Below, in pieces: positions 23,195 through 32,752 of a stretch of 52,308 bases of DNA (positions are counted from its first letter, which is position 1; the number at the start of each line of letters is the position of its first letter). The notes below the pieces were generated by a model that was not told where the DNA came from, ran no database searches, and saw only the letters and a program-made list of their open reading frames with translations. Source of the stretch: Mucilaginibacter sp. (GTDB lineage Bacteria; Bacteroidota; Bacteroidia; Sphingobacteriales; Sphingobacteriaceae); contig JAQBOM010000035.1 of assembly GCA_028288025.1 (NCBI GenBank), positions 1 to 52,308 of the forward strand, written 5' to 3'. The position numbers and the translations under genes were made by a program.

Positions 23195-24532
23195 ATGCCA
23201 AATACCATAAAATTCAACGCCAACTATCCTGACATAACCAAATCAAACGAATTGTACGAACGCGCTTTGAAGGTTCAAAAACCGGTTACCCAAACCCTTG
23301 CAAAAGGGCCGGGCCAGTTCACCAACGGGGTCGCCCCTAAATACCTGCAAAAAGGTAAAGGCTCGCACGTATGGGACGTTGACGGCAACGAGTATATTGA
23401 TTTCAACTCGGCGATAGGCCCTATCTCATTGGGTTACGCCTACCCTGTTGTTGACCAAGCGATAAAAAAGCAATTGGAGGAAGGCATCACATTTTCGTTA
23501 ATGCACCCGCTTGAAGTGGAGCTTTCGGAGCTGATCCAGGAAGTGATACCAAACGCCGAAGCAGTTAAAATTTCAAAAACCGGCGCCGACGTTTGTTCTG
23601 CGGCTATCCGCGTTGCCCGTGCCTTTACCGGCCGCGATAAAGTGTTTTGCTGCGGCTACCACGGCTGGCACGATTGGTATATCGGTATCACCAGCCGTAA
23701 CGCCGGTATCCCCGAGGCTATCCAGAACATGACCTATACTTTTGAGTATAACGATATTGAAGCAATAAAAGCGGCCCTTGATAATACTGTAGCGGCGCTG
23801 ATACTGGAGCCATTCATTTTCGAGGCCCCGAAACCAGGTTTCCTGAAAGAACTGGCCGAAGTGTGCAAAGCCAACGGAACGCTATTGATATTTGATGAGA
23901 TGTGGACCGGTTTCCGCATTGCCATAGGCGGCGCACAGGAATATTTTGATGTTAAGCCTGATCTGGCTGTTTATTCAAAAGCCTGCGCGAACGGCATGCC
24001 TATCGCCCTGTTAACCGGCCGGGCTGATGTGATGAACCTGTTTAACTCGGAAGTGTTTAGCTATACCACATTTGGCGGCGAGGCATTATCGCTGGCTGCC
24101 TGCATCGCTACAATAAACGAACTGCGCGATAAAAACGTACCGAAATATTTGGATGAAAAGGGTGCGCTGATGAAAGACGGCTACAACCAGGTAGCCATCG
24201 AAACCGGCATGGATGTTTACACCCGTTGCATAGGCTATAACTGTCGCTCAATGGTCACATTTACTCCTGAGGCAGGAAACGGCCTGGAAGTAAAAACACT
24301 AATGCAGCAGGAAATGATAAAACGCGGCGTGCTTTGGGCAGGCTTCCACAACATGTGCTACAGTCACAGCGACGAGGATATTGCTTACACCCTTTCGGCT
24401 TACCGCGACGTGATGCCGATCATGAAAGAAGCGATATTGAGCGGTAACGTTAAACAATACTTAAAAGGCGAAGTGCTCGAGGCTGTTTTCCGCAAGGTGA
24501 GCAACTATAATATTAAGCCGAAGACTGTTTAA
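23195..24532 (+). CDS. Class III aminotransferase (GSA aminomutase-like)
   Basis: A 445-residue PLP enzyme of aminotransferase class III, closest in pattern to glutamate-1-semialdehyde 2,1-aminomutase: SKTGADVCSAAIRVARAFTG, CGYHGWHDWY, the Asp in LIFDEMWTGFR and the PLP lysine at residue 262 (VYSKACANGMPIALL). The setting argues against tetrapyrrole synthesis; it more likely adds an amino group to the keto or aldehyde sugar made by the transketolase. GSA-like aminotransferases do occur in surface sugar clusters. The substrate is unknown. Confidence 0.83.
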   Translation: MPNTIKFNANYPDITKSNELYERALKVQKPVTQTLAKGPGQFTNGVAPKYLQKGKGSHVWDVDGNEYIDFNSAIGPISLGYAYPVVDQAIKKQLEEGITFSLMHPLEVELSELIQEVIPNAEAVKISKTGADVCSAAIRVARAFTGRDKVFCCGYHGWHDWYIGITSRNAGIPEAIQNMTYTFEYNDIEAIKAALDNTVAALILEPFIFEAPKPGFLKELAEVCKANGTLLIFDEMWTGFRIAIGGAQEYFDVKPDLAVYSKACANGMPIALLTGRADVMNLFNSEVFSYTTFGGEALSLAACIATINELRDKNVPKYLDEKGALMKDGYNQVAIETGMDVYTRCIGYNCRSMVTFTPEAGNGLEVKTLMQQEMIKRGVLWAGFHNMCYSHSDEDIAYTLSAYRDVMPIMKEAILSGNVKQYLKGEVLEAVFRKVSNYNIKPKTV

Positions 24533-24625
24533 AAGTTGTAAGAGTTGTAAAGGTTGAAAGGTTTAAAAACCCTGCCTTTGGACAGGGAACGACCACGACC
24601 AATAAACTAATGAACAAGTGAACTA

Positions 24626-25432
24626 ATGAACCAACTCTTTTCGTTAAAAAATAAAACCGCGATTGTTACCGGTGCGTTGGGTTTGCTGGGCAAAAAGCAT
24701 TGCGAAGCATTGGCACAAGCCGGTGCTAGCGTAATTGTAGCCGATATCAATGAAAGCGCCGCAATAGATTTTGCAGGGACGCTCGGAGATCAGCATTGCG
24801 GGCTTAAAGTTGATGTTACCAGCGACGCCTCATTAAAAGTGGCACGCGATAAAATTTTAGAACGCTATGGCTCAATTGACATCCTGGTAAACAATGCGGC
24901 CATCAACGATATGTTTGAAAACCCCGGATTAGCCAAAGAGCTTTCGGCGTTTGAAAATTATCCGCTGGATGCATTTAAAAAGTCACTGGATGTGAATGTT
25001 ACCGGGGTTTTCCTGGCTTCGCAAGTGTTTGGTTCGGTGATGGCTGGGCAGGGCAGCGGCAGTATCATTAATATTGCCTCAACCTACGGTGTAGTGGGGC
25101 CCGATCAGTCGATCTATCGGAATGCATGCGGCGAACAATCTTTTTATAAATCCGCGGTATACCCGGTAACCAAGGGAGCCGTAGTAAACTTTACCCGCTT
25201 TTTAGCGGCGTACTGGGGCAATAAAGGTGTGCGGGTAAATACCCTTTCGCCCGGCGGGGTCGAAAACGGGCAGGATGAATTTTTTATTCAAAATTATTCA
25301 GCCAAAACGCTGCTTGGCCGCATGGCCCAGCCACAGGATTACCAGGGCGCCCTGGTATTTTTGGCCAGCGATGCATCGGTTTACATGACCGGCGCCAACT
25401 TGATAGTAGACGGCGGGTGGACCGCGATTTAA
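24626..25432 (+). CDS. SDR-family oxidoreductase of the ulosonate cluster
   Basis: A 268-residue short-chain dehydrogenase: TGALGLLGKKH is the cofactor motif, VNNAAIND the NAG-like motif, IINIASTYGVVGPDQ holds the catalytic Ser and YPVTKGAVV the Tyr-x3-Lys; the end is the usual TGANLIVDGGWTAI. A longer loop between Ser and Tyr (QSIYRNACGEQSFYKSAV) is typical of SDRs found beside NeuB/PseI genes. It would reduce or oxidise a sugar intermediate. A 93-bp gap with GTTGTAA words and a small hairpin (CCCTG/CAGGG) separates it from the aminotransferase gene. Confidence 0.82.
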   Translation: MNQLFSLKNKTAIVTGALGLLGKKHCEALAQAGASVIVADINESAAIDFAGTLGDQHCGLKVDVTSDASLKVARDKILERYGSIDILVNNAAINDMFENPGLAKELSAFENYPLDAFKKSLDVNVTGVFLASQVFGSVMAGQGSGSIINIASTYGVVGPDQSIYRNACGEQSFYKSAVYPVTKGAVVNFTRFLAAYWGNKGVRVNTLSPGGVENGQDEFFIQNYSAKTLLGRMAQPQDYQGALVFLASDASVYMTGANLIVDGGWTAI

Positions 25433-25449
25433 ATTTAAAATTAAAAATT

Positions 25450-26895
25450 ATGTTAAATAACAAGCTTTCACGCATCAAATTGATCCTTACAGATTGTGAT
25501 GGAGTGTTAACAGATGGCGGTGTTTACTACGGTAAAGGCGGCGAAGAATTAAAAAAATTCAATATCCGCGACGGTATGGGAGTTGAGCGGCTGCGCAACC
25601 TTGCAGGTGTTGAAACCGGCATTGTTACCGGGGAGCTTTCGCCGTCGGTTATCACTCGCGCCGAAAAATTAAAGATCACTGAGCTGCATTTAGGTGCTAA
25701 AGACAAACCGGCTGTTTTAAAAGAGATTTTAACCCGGCTCAATCTGCAGCCCGAGGAAGTAGCCTATCTCGGCGACGACAGTAATGACCTGGAAGTGATG
25801 AAGCTTGTAGGCCTTTCGGCATGCCCGGCCGATGCTATCCCGTTTGTAAAAGAGATAGCCGATATTATTTGTAAATCAAAAGGTGGCAGGGGCTGTTTCA
25901 GGGAACTGGCCGAGCTGATCATTGCATCGCACCACGAAGGCAATACCGTACCGGATTATAGTACTATTACTTTAAACTCGGGCCACAAAATTGGTCCGGG
26001 TGAGCCTTGCTATATTATTGCCGAAATCGGCATCAACCACAATGGCTCGCTCGACATTGCGAAGCAGCTGATCGATGAAGCGGTAGCCGCAAAGGCAACC
26101 GCCGTTAAATTCCAGAAAAGAACACCGGAGATTTGTGTTCCGAAAGACCAATGGGAGATCATGCGCGACACACCATGGGGTAAAATGAGCTATATCGATT
26201 ATAAGCGTAAAACGGAATTCGGCATTGTTGAGTATGCAACGATCGACCAGTACTGCAAAAAAGTAGGGATCGACTGGTTTGTTTCTACATGGGATGTGGA
26301 AGCTGTCGACTTTATGGAGCAATTTGATACGCCAATGTATAAGCTGGCATCAGCTTCATTAACCGATTTCCCGCTGATCAAAAAAATATTATTAACCGGC
26401 AAGCCGTTAATGTTATCGACCGGGATGTCGACCACAAAAGAAATTGAAGAGGCGGTGAATTTAGTGCGGGCATTTGATAAAAACTACCCGTTGTTTATTG
26501 CCCATTCCACATCGGCATATCCTTGCAAACCTGAAGAGCTGAACCTGAAAATGATTCAGACATTAGGTGCGAAGTACCCGGGTGTGCCAATTGGTTATTC
26601 CGGCCATGAAACAGGCCTGGCAACAACCGTGGCAGCGGTGTCGTTAGGCGCTACTTTCGTAGAACGTCACTTTACACTTGACCGCGCCATGTGGGGGTCT
26701 GATCATGCTGCATCAGTTGAGCCGCAAGGTTTTACCCGCCTGGTACGCGATATTCGCGATGTAGAGATTGCTACAGGCGACGGCATTAAACGCGTTTACG
26801 AATCTGAGCTGGGACCGATGAAGCGTTTACGTGTGAATATAAGTAATGAATATAAAGCGAGTCCGGAAGTAAAAACAGGAAGTACAAAGTCTTAA
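25450..26895 (+). CDS. HAD phosphatase - NeuB-type synthase fusion
   Basis: A 481-residue fusion. Residues 1-165 are a KdsC-like HAD phosphatase (LTDCDGVLTDGG with Asp15 and Asp17, VTGE, YLGDDSNDLEVM). Residues about 175-470 are a NeuB-type synthase that condenses phosphoenolpyruvate with an aldose (YIIAEIGINHNGSLDIAKQL, FQKRTPEICVP, KLASASLTDFPLI, LSTGMSTTKEI, IGYSGHETGLATTVAA). The usual C-terminal SAF (antifreeze-like) domain is missing: the protein ends about 20 residues after GPMKRLR. A phosphatase joined to the synthase suggests a phosphorylated aldose substrate and dephosphorylation of the product, as in Kdo or 9-phospho-sialate routes. I start at 25450; an in-frame ATG at 25417 overlaps the previous gene. 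Confidence 0.87.
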   Translation: MLNNKLSRIKLILTDCDGVLTDGGVYYGKGGEELKKFNIRDGMGVERLRNLAGVETGIVTGELSPSVITRAEKLKITELHLGAKDKPAVLKEILTRLNLQPEEVAYLGDDSNDLEVMKLVGLSACPADAIPFVKEIADIICKSKGGRGCFRELAELIIASHHEGNTVPDYSTITLNSGHKIGPGEPCYIIAEIGINHNGSLDIAKQLIDEAVAAKATAVKFQKRTPEICVPKDQWEIMRDTPWGKMSYIDYKRKTEFGIVEYATIDQYCKKVGIDWFVSTWDVEAVDFMEQFDTPMYKLASASLTDFPLIKKILLTGKPLMLSTGMSTTKEIEEAVNLVRAFDKNYPLFIAHSTSAYPCKPEELNLKMIQTLGAKYPGVPIGYSGHETGLATTVAAVSLGATFVERHFTLDRAMWGSDHAASVEPQGFTRLVRDIRDVEIATGDGIKRVYESELGPMKRLRVNISNEYKASPEVKTGSTKS

Positions 26896-26901
26896 CCATT
26901 C

Positions 26902-26990
26902 CGTCATTGCGAGAAACGAAGCAATCCCCAACTATACATGACCGCTTTGTAAAGTTCGCGATTGCTTCGTCATACCTCCTCGCAATGACG
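26902..26990. repeat. Dispersed long inverted repeat (CGTCATTGCGAG type)
   Basis: CGTCATTGCGAG (26902-26913) pairs with CTCGCAATGACG (26979-26990) and ACGAAGCAATC (26916-26926) with GATTGCTTCGT (26960-26970). Elements with these words are, from memory, widely dispersed in bacterial genomes including Bacteroidota. It stands just after the ulosonate cluster and may act as its terminator. Confidence 0.8.
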
Positions 26991-27012
26991 CTGTAAGATT
27001 GATTTAAAAAAC

Positions 27013-27978
27013 ATGAGTGTATTAGCGATAACAACCATAATTCTATTTTGCTGGATAGCTTTTATCATAGCATGGGAACGTATATCGCCATATCGTAAGG
27101 GGCTGCCCTTTTTCAGGGAAGGTTTTTGGGTTGACCTGGTGTGGTATACCCTTATACAAAGCTATTTTTTAAAGATCCTGATCTTTAATTTCATCATTCC
27201 TTCCATACAGCAGTTTCTTCACTGGCATGGTTTTGCCTTTTTTCAAAGCTGGACCATCGCCGAACAGGTTTTATTTTTCCTGGTAACGCATGATTTGTAT
27301 ATATACCTGTTTCATCGTTTACAGCATTCCAGCGTGATACTATGGCGCACACACGAGGCGCATCATTCGGGCAAACAGGTCGACTTTATGGCCGGGTCGC
27401 GGTCGCATGTGTTGGAAATCATTATCAATCAAACGATCGAGTTCGCACCCATTGTTATTATGGGCGCCCATCCCGAAGTTATACCTATCAAAGCCCTGCT
27501 CGATGCGGTACAGGGAATGTTCATCCACGCCAATATCAATGTTAAGATGGGTAAGCTTAAATACTTTCTTAATTCGCCCGAGCTGCATTTATGGCACCAT
27601 GCCAATTACCGCGAGGTGTTTCACGCTAATTTCTCAACCAAATTTTCAGTTTGGGATTACCTTTTCGGGACGGTATACGATCCGGGACATAAACCAGGCG
27701 ACAACCCTGAAAACTGGGGGCTTTATTATGAGTATCCGAGAGATTATTTTCTGCAGCACGCCTTTTCGGTGAAACGCTTTGATGAACAGGCATTGCTAAA
27801 ATATAAATGGTTTAAACACTATTACGAGCTAAGGCCAAACCTGATGAAGTGGTTTAAAAATCTTTTTAAGTCAAAGAAAAGCGCCACTATCGTTCAAATT
27901 CATCCGGCTGATGCCGCACCTGCCGAACTAATTGCGACCGATGCTAATGAAAAATTAATATCTTGCGGCAACAATTAA
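27013..27978 (+). CDS. Sterol desaturase/fatty acid hydroxylase family protein
   Basis: A 321-residue integral membrane di-iron enzyme. The histidine clusters are HDLYIYLFHRLQH, HEAHHSGKQVD and LWHHANYREVFHANF, the three-box pattern of the fatty acid hydroxylase superfamily. Membrane helices precede and separate the boxes; the DYLFGTVYDPG segment is family-typical. It probably oxidises a lipid chain; the exact substrate is unknown. It is followed after ten bases by the SMR transporter gene. Whether it belongs functionally to the ulosonate cluster is open; a dispersed repeat separates them. Confidence 0.82.
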   Translation: MSVLAITTIILFCWIAFIIAWERISPYRKGLPFFREGFWVDLVWYTLIQSYFLKILIFNFIIPSIQQFLHWHGFAFFQSWTIAEQVLFFLVTHDLYIYLFHRLQHSSVILWRTHEAHHSGKQVDFMAGSRSHVLEIIINQTIEFAPIVIMGAHPEVIPIKALLDAVQGMFIHANINVKMGKLKYFLNSPELHLWHHANYREVFHANFSTKFSVWDYLFGTVYDPGHKPGDNPENWGLYYEYPRDYFLQHAFSVKRFDEQALLKYKWFKHYYELRPNLMKWFKNLFKSKKSATIVQIHPADAAPAELIATDANEKLISCGNN

Positions 27979-27988
27979 TATAAACGTA

Positions 27989-28366
27989 TTGGCCTGGTTA
28001 TTTTTAGTATTGGCAGCAACCTGCGAAACAGCATGGACTTTTTGTTTAAAGTTCATGAAGTTCAGTGATCTTAAAACACTCAGTTTTACAAACTTTTATA
28101 AGTGGCAGGGCGGCTTACCGGCACTGCTCCCCTTTGTAGGTTATGTTTTATTCGGCTTAGCCAATATCTATTTTTTCTCGACCGCGATCAAGCAAATACC
28201 TACGGCCATGGCCTTCGCGGTTTGGACAGCCATCACCTTAATTTTCCTGAAATTTGCCGAAACCATGTTTTTTCACCAGCGCATTTCAGTAGCTGAGGTT
28301 TGTTTTATGCTGCTGATCATGGTGGGGATAATGGGCCTGAAAATTTACGCGGTGCCCGCTAAATAA
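27989..28366 (+). CDS. SMR-type small multidrug transporter
   Basis: A 125-residue membrane protein of the small multidrug resistance/DMT group: four predicted helices, with AWLFLVLAATCETAWTFCLK containing the membrane-embedded Glu that couples transport to protons, and KQIPTAMAFAVWTAITLIFL in helix 3. Compared with EmrE there is a longer first loop (KTLSFTNFYKWQGGLPALL). No ATG is present at the right place; a TTG at 27989, ten bases behind the hydroxylase stop, fits the family start. Substrate unknown. Confidence 0.78.
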   Translation: MAWLFLVLAATCETAWTFCLKFMKFSDLKTLSFTNFYKWQGGLPALLPFVGYVLFGLANIYFFSTAIKQIPTAMAFAVWTAITLIFLKFAETMFFHQRISVAEVCFMLLIMVGIMGLKIYAVPAK

Positions 28367-28369
28367 AAA

Positions 28370-28399
28370 AGCCGGAACGAAACTAAATTCATCCCGGCT
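28370..28399. terminator. Bidirectional terminator, weak
   Basis: AGCCGG (28370-28375) pairs with CCGGCT (28394-28399), with a run of A before it and T-rich sequence after it, between convergent genes. Confidence 0.55.
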
Positions 28400-28435
28400 G
28401 TTATATTTCCTTTTGTATCCTACATCATAAAGTTA

Positions 28436-29665
28436 TTAATGCTTATTGCCTTTTCCATCGGTAGTATAGGCACCCAGATCCAGGTTGCCCAACTCGGGAC
28501 GCTTGCTGTCAAAGCTGGCATTACCGGCTCCGTATGCCGGAGAAGTTGGTTGTAAATGAAAATCATTGGTATTCGGATAGCCATTAGGCGCTGCTACGGT
28601 ACCATCAAACTTAACAAACATCGGATCAAATTGCCCGACCTGTGCTGAGATCAGATCAGTAGGCTGTGGCTTGCCCACCGCGCCTGCCGGATAAAAATTA
28701 TCACGTAGATTAATCTGGATGGTGGCGTCACGTAAATCAGTAAATGTAGTAACCGTAGCATAAAATAAGTTATTTCCGTAGGTCGTATGGGTCACATCTG
28801 CATCGGGAAATATCTCTAAGCCATGGTAACAGTTAACAAAAATATTGTTATAAACATGGCCTATCGCATTTACACCTATGGATACTGAACGGCCTGGCTC
28901 GGCCGAACCTCTTCTCCATCCAACTGAAACAATTGTATTATTATGAACATCAACCTCTGTTTGAGGGAGGGGAACTATTGGATTTGTTTCTAATTTAACC
29001 CCGCTTCCAGCCTGGCTAAATATCACATTGTACGCTACCACCCCTGTTGCACCCGATTTTAGGTTAATTCCTTCCCCGTCGGTGCTGCCCGATGAACTGA
29101 TGGTGTTTCTAAGCAATGTTACATGGCAACCAAACAGGCCCATTAAATCATCCTGGCCGTTGCTAAACCATGAATCTTCAATATCAACATTTATCCGCGC
29201 ATTTACAATGATAGTTCTCCTGGCACCACCACCTGCATCGGGGCCGCCGGTATTGTCGATATGCGTCCATTTAATAGTGATAGCCTGAGCGCTGTCGGCC
29301 TGAAAACCTCCCCAGGTGCCGGGCTTATTAGTATCTGAATTAAAAAACACCGGGTTATCCTGCGATCCTAATAAATTCAAAACGCCTTGTACATTAAACT
29401 GCGCGTTATTTTTCACAATTACAACAGCGCCCGGTTGTGCAGACAAGGTATCGCCTTTTTTTATCGTAATGTCGCCGGTTACGGTATAGGTTTGGCCGGT
29501 CAATAAAGTCCCCTTTACAAATCCGGAAATGTTTCCTGGTGCGATAGGGCTCGCGGTGGGTATTTTAATTTTTGTGAAAGTAGTGACCTCGGCCTTTTTA
29601 CAGGAGAAAACCCCTGTTATTATTGTCACAATAGCGGATAATAAATAAATATTTCTTATTTTCAT
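28436..29665 (-). CDS. Parallel beta-helix lipoprotein
   Basis: A 409-residue lipoprotein with Cys22 at the lipobox (TGVFSC). The body is a right-handed beta-helix: regular turns such as TIIVNARINVDIEDSWFSNG, VTLLRNTISSSGS, VVAYNVIFSQAGSG and VDVHNNTIVSVGW. Such proteins bind or cleave polysaccharides at the cell surface. No catalytic set could be recognised. It lies 16 bases after the TonB receptor gene on the same strand, so it is probably the surface partner of that receptor, in the place a SusD-like protein often takes; it has no SusD resemblance. Confidence 0.8.
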   Translation of the reverse strand: MKIRNIYLLSAIVTIITGVFSCKKAEVTTFTKIKIPTASPIAPGNISGFVKGTLLTGQTYTVTGDITIKKGDTLSAQPGAVVIVKNNAQFNVQGVLNLLGSQDNPVFFNSDTNKPGTWGGFQADSAQAITIKWTHIDNTGGPDAGGGARRTIIVNARINVDIEDSWFSNGQDDLMGLFGCHVTLLRNTISSSGSTDGEGINLKSGATGVVAYNVIFSQAGSGVKLETNPIVPLPQTEVDVHNNTIVSVGWRRGSAEPGRSVSIGVNAIGHVYNNIFVNCYHGLEIFPDADVTHTTYGNNLFYATVTTFTDLRDATIQINLRDNFYPAGAVGKPQPTDLISAQVGQFDPMFVKFDGTVAAPNGYPNTNDFHLQPTSPAYGAGNASFDSKRPELGNLDLGAYTTDGKGNKH

Positions 29666-29681
29666 TTGATGCTGTTTTTAA

Positions 29682-32396
29682 TTATAATGAATAACGGAAA
29701 CCCACATTGAAACTCACGTTATACAAATCCTTCGCTTGTACAAGGTTGTTTATTTTTACTGTGGTAGGCGTATTTAACATGTTATTTACTTTTCCAGTAA
29801 AGGCTACATGCCTGCTGATCTGTTTTTCGCCCGATAGAGACAAAAAAGACTGTGGCTGCTGATAAAAATCATATCCATAGCCTTGATAGACATAAGTAAG
29901 CGTTCGGCTGGTATAGGTATAAGCTAATTGTACAAAAGCCTTTTGTTTGTCGTTTTTATAAAGTAATGACAGATTCAACACATCGCCGGTTTGTCCTTGT
30001 AAAGGCCTGCCTTGAAGCTTAATAATCGGGTTGCCCTTAGCATCTACCTCGCCGGTTTGTTTTGGGGTATTGATGTTTGAATAAGTATAAGTATAATTAG
30101 CCGAAACACCCAGGTTGCCAAAATATCTGCTGTAAACTATCTCAGCACCTGTTATTTTCGCTGTTCCATAGTTTTGTGGCAATAACAGCGGTTGCGTTCC
30201 ATTATAATTATTCTGCAATCCAAATTCTATAGGATTTTTAATATTCTTATAAAATCCGCCTACGAAAAACTGCTCCTCATTTTTTGGAAAAAGCTCGTAA
30301 CGTATATCAAAGTTTTCCGCTTCGGAATGTTTAACAAATGGATTACCAATCACATCACTGCTTTGGCCCCTGTTTAATGCAGGTACCAGCTCAAATAACG
30401 CAGGGCGTGAAATAGACTGTCCGTAAGAAGCTCGTAAGTTTGATTTATCAGTTAATTTATATTTTAACTGCAGGCTTGGCAATACATCAGTATATGTTTT
30501 CCTTGCGTTGCTTTGCACGTCAAGTACTACGGGGTGAGTATCATAACCCTGTTGGGTACCTTCAACCCGAATGCCGCCTATGACATCCAATTTGCCCAAT
30601 TCTAAAAAGAACTCACCGTACCCGGCGGCTATATTTTCATAGGCTGTATAGTTGGCCTTGTCGCTGGTTAAGCTTCCGCTTACGTTATATACAATCCAGT
30701 TACTGCTATAAATATCCGTAAATGAACTTTTAACGCCGTTTGCTTCCGGGACGGGGCGTAAAGTATATTCGTTTTGCTGATTAAAGCGGGTGCTGTGCCG
30801 GTATAAGCCGCCTGCTTTCAGTTCGAATGAGTTATTTTCACCAAACATCGTTTTATAACTTAAATTGGCAAGGCCGCTTAAATCCTTATTGCCGTTTTTT
30901 TCCCATATCCGCGATATCGCATCAAAGTAACTTGGCGTACTTGTAAAATCCGGGTTTATTAAATGGTTCAGCGTGATGTCAGCCCTGTCTGGCGAATTTG
31001 CTGTGGCATTTGAATAGATGCCTGCCCAGTCAAATGTAAAATGCTGTGCTATTACATGCTTGCCGCTAACTTTAAGGTTTTCCACATACTGATTTTGTAT
31101 ATAGGAGCGGTTATCGTTAAACACGGTTCCGGTTCCCGGCCCAACCCTGCCGCCATTCCCGCCAATGATGGAAGTATCAATGCTTAAACGTGCTTGTGCT
31201 ATATAAGTATATAAAAACACGTTATCAACCGCGATCTTATTCCTATCATCAACCGTAAAGTCAAGATGAGCTGACAAGCCATTATTTAATTGCTGAGTAG
31301 AATATGTTCTATTCGCAACGTCAGTTATCTGTGGCTTGTTATTATCCTTCGGATTTAAACTGGCAATGTTAAATTGCGAATTCGTACCATAATATTGGTT
31401 TTGATAACTGTCTGAAACAATAAGGCCAATTTTATTATTCAGAAATCTTTTGCCATAAGTAAAACCTGCCAGCGACGTTACAGGAGCGTTCTTTTTCGTA
31501 AAGTCAAGATTGGCCCTCGAAAAATATCCTGGTGCGGCCATATAGCTGGGCCCGAACCTATCTACCGGACTTTGCCTTTGAACAGCGCCTTGGTTAAAAT
31601 CATCATATTTACGATTAAAGAATATAGCGCTGTAACCTATAGAGGCATTGGCTCTAAAATATTCATACTCCGGGGCGTCTTTAAATACCAGGTTGGTTGT
31701 TCCGCCTATAGCATCGCCCTCCATCTCGGGTGTAAGTGTTTTGCTTACTTCAATCCTGTCTAAAAGATCAGAAGGGACGATACTTAACGACACAAACCTT
31801 GAAACCGGGTCGGGGCTGGTTACTTTAACGCCGTTTATTAAGGTGTTGTTATAACGCGGCTCTAAACCACGGATGATGGCATAAGCTTCATCCGAGCCGC
31901 TGTTACGCTGAATAGTAACTGCCGATACACGTGCCAGGGCATTAGCTGCATTAATATCAGGCGACCTTTCCATGGCACGTGCTGAAATCACATTTGTGGT
32001 ATTATTGGCGTTCTTTTCTATTTGCCTTGATGAAGATTCATTTGAAGTATTCAGTTTACCCAATATATTTACCCCTTTAAGGTTTTGGGTGCTTTGTTCA
32101 AGGGAAATATTTAAAATTACTGTTTGCCCTGCAGGCAGATCAACCTCTTTTTCATATTCCTTAAAGCCAATGTATTTAACCTTGATTTTGTAACTTCCGG
32201 GGGTAATGTTTTGAATGCGGTAATTTCCAAATGCATCGGTAGTGCCGCCTTTTGATGTTCCATCGAAATGTACATAGGCTGCCGGCAGGGGCTCGCGGCT
32301 GTTGCCATCTGTTACATGCCCGGTTATTACACTGGTTTGGGCTGATGCAAAAGAAGCAGTAAATAAAAGTACAAGCAGGTAGTATTTGTTTATCAT
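29682..32396 (-). CDS. TonB-dependent outer membrane receptor
   Basis: A 904-residue outer membrane receptor. A signal peptide (NKYYLLVLLFTASFASA) is followed by a carboxypeptidase-regulatory-like beta-sandwich (SVITGHVTDGNSREPLPAAY, about 22-105), then the plug (SARAMERSPDINAANALARVSAVTIQ, IRGLEPRYNNTLINGV) and the 22-strand barrel ending in VSFNVGFRYSL. It imports a large ligand using TonB energy. Paired with the beta-helix lipoprotein gene. I start at 32396 because of the signal peptide; an in-frame ATG at 32414 adds six residues. Ligand unknown. Confidence 0.88.
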   Translation of the reverse strand: MINKYYLLVLLFTASFASAQTSVITGHVTDGNSREPLPAAYVHFDGTSKGGTTDAFGNYRIQNITPGSYKIKVKYIGFKEYEKEVDLPAGQTVILNISLEQSTQNLKGVNILGKLNTSNESSSRQIEKNANNTTNVISARAMERSPDINAANALARVSAVTIQRNSGSDEAYAIIRGLEPRYNNTLINGVKVTSPDPVSRFVSLSIVPSDLLDRIEVSKTLTPEMEGDAIGGTTNLVFKDAPEYEYFRANASIGYSAIFFNRKYDDFNQGAVQRQSPVDRFGPSYMAAPGYFSRANLDFTKKNAPVTSLAGFTYGKRFLNNKIGLIVSDSYQNQYYGTNSQFNIASLNPKDNNKPQITDVANRTYSTQQLNNGLSAHLDFTVDDRNKIAVDNVFLYTYIAQARLSIDTSIIGGNGGRVGPGTGTVFNDNRSYIQNQYVENLKVSGKHVIAQHFTFDWAGIYSNATANSPDRADITLNHLINPDFTSTPSYFDAISRIWEKNGNKDLSGLANLSYKTMFGENNSFELKAGGLYRHSTRFNQQNEYTLRPVPEANGVKSSFTDIYSSNWIVYNVSGSLTSDKANYTAYENIAAGYGEFFLELGKLDVIGGIRVEGTQQGYDTHPVVLDVQSNARKTYTDVLPSLQLKYKLTDKSNLRASYGQSISRPALFELVPALNRGQSSDVIGNPFVKHSEAENFDIRYELFPKNEEQFFVGGFYKNIKNPIEFGLQNNYNGTQPLLLPQNYGTAKITGAEIVYSRYFGNLGVSANYTYTYSNINTPKQTGEVDAKGNPIIKLQGRPLQGQTGDVLNLSLLYKNDKQKAFVQLAYTYTSRTLTYVYQGYGYDFYQQPQSFLSLSGEKQISRHVAFTGKVNNMLNTPTTVKINNLVQAKDLYNVSFNVGFRYSL

Positions 32397-32752
32397 AAAG
32401 TGTGTTTTCCCCAAACCACCTTGTCAATTTTGGAGAAATTCTGGATAAATCAGGCGCAATACCATCCTTAACCAATTGATAATTTTAGTTTAATAATGGG
32501 TGATTTTTTTGATACGATCGTGGATTAAACATCATAAAAAAATAACATTTAGTTAATTTGTATTTTTTGTAATAGTTAAAAAAAATAATTAACAACCCGG
32601 TGTTATTCTCTGGCGCCGGTAATATTTATCCAAACCCATTGCGATTAATAAAGAAAAGTTTAGTATTGTAAATTGTGTATAATTAAGACAAAGGAGTTCC
32701 CTTTTTATATTAGTTCAGGTATTATTTAATCTCATATTCCATAATCACAATA
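32397..32752. other. Divergent intergenic region
   Basis: An A+T-rich gap between the leftward TonB receptor and the rightward S10 peptidase. No gene and no exact TAnnTTTG box could be placed on either strand. It must hold both promoters, perhaps under an activator; the many T runs near 32560 resemble a degenerate -7 box. Confidence 0.5.

Noticed and set aside
23195..24532. Heme biosynthesis gene hemL
   Set aside because: The fold family fits, but the neighbours are surface sugar genes, and housekeeping hemL is usually not in such a cluster.
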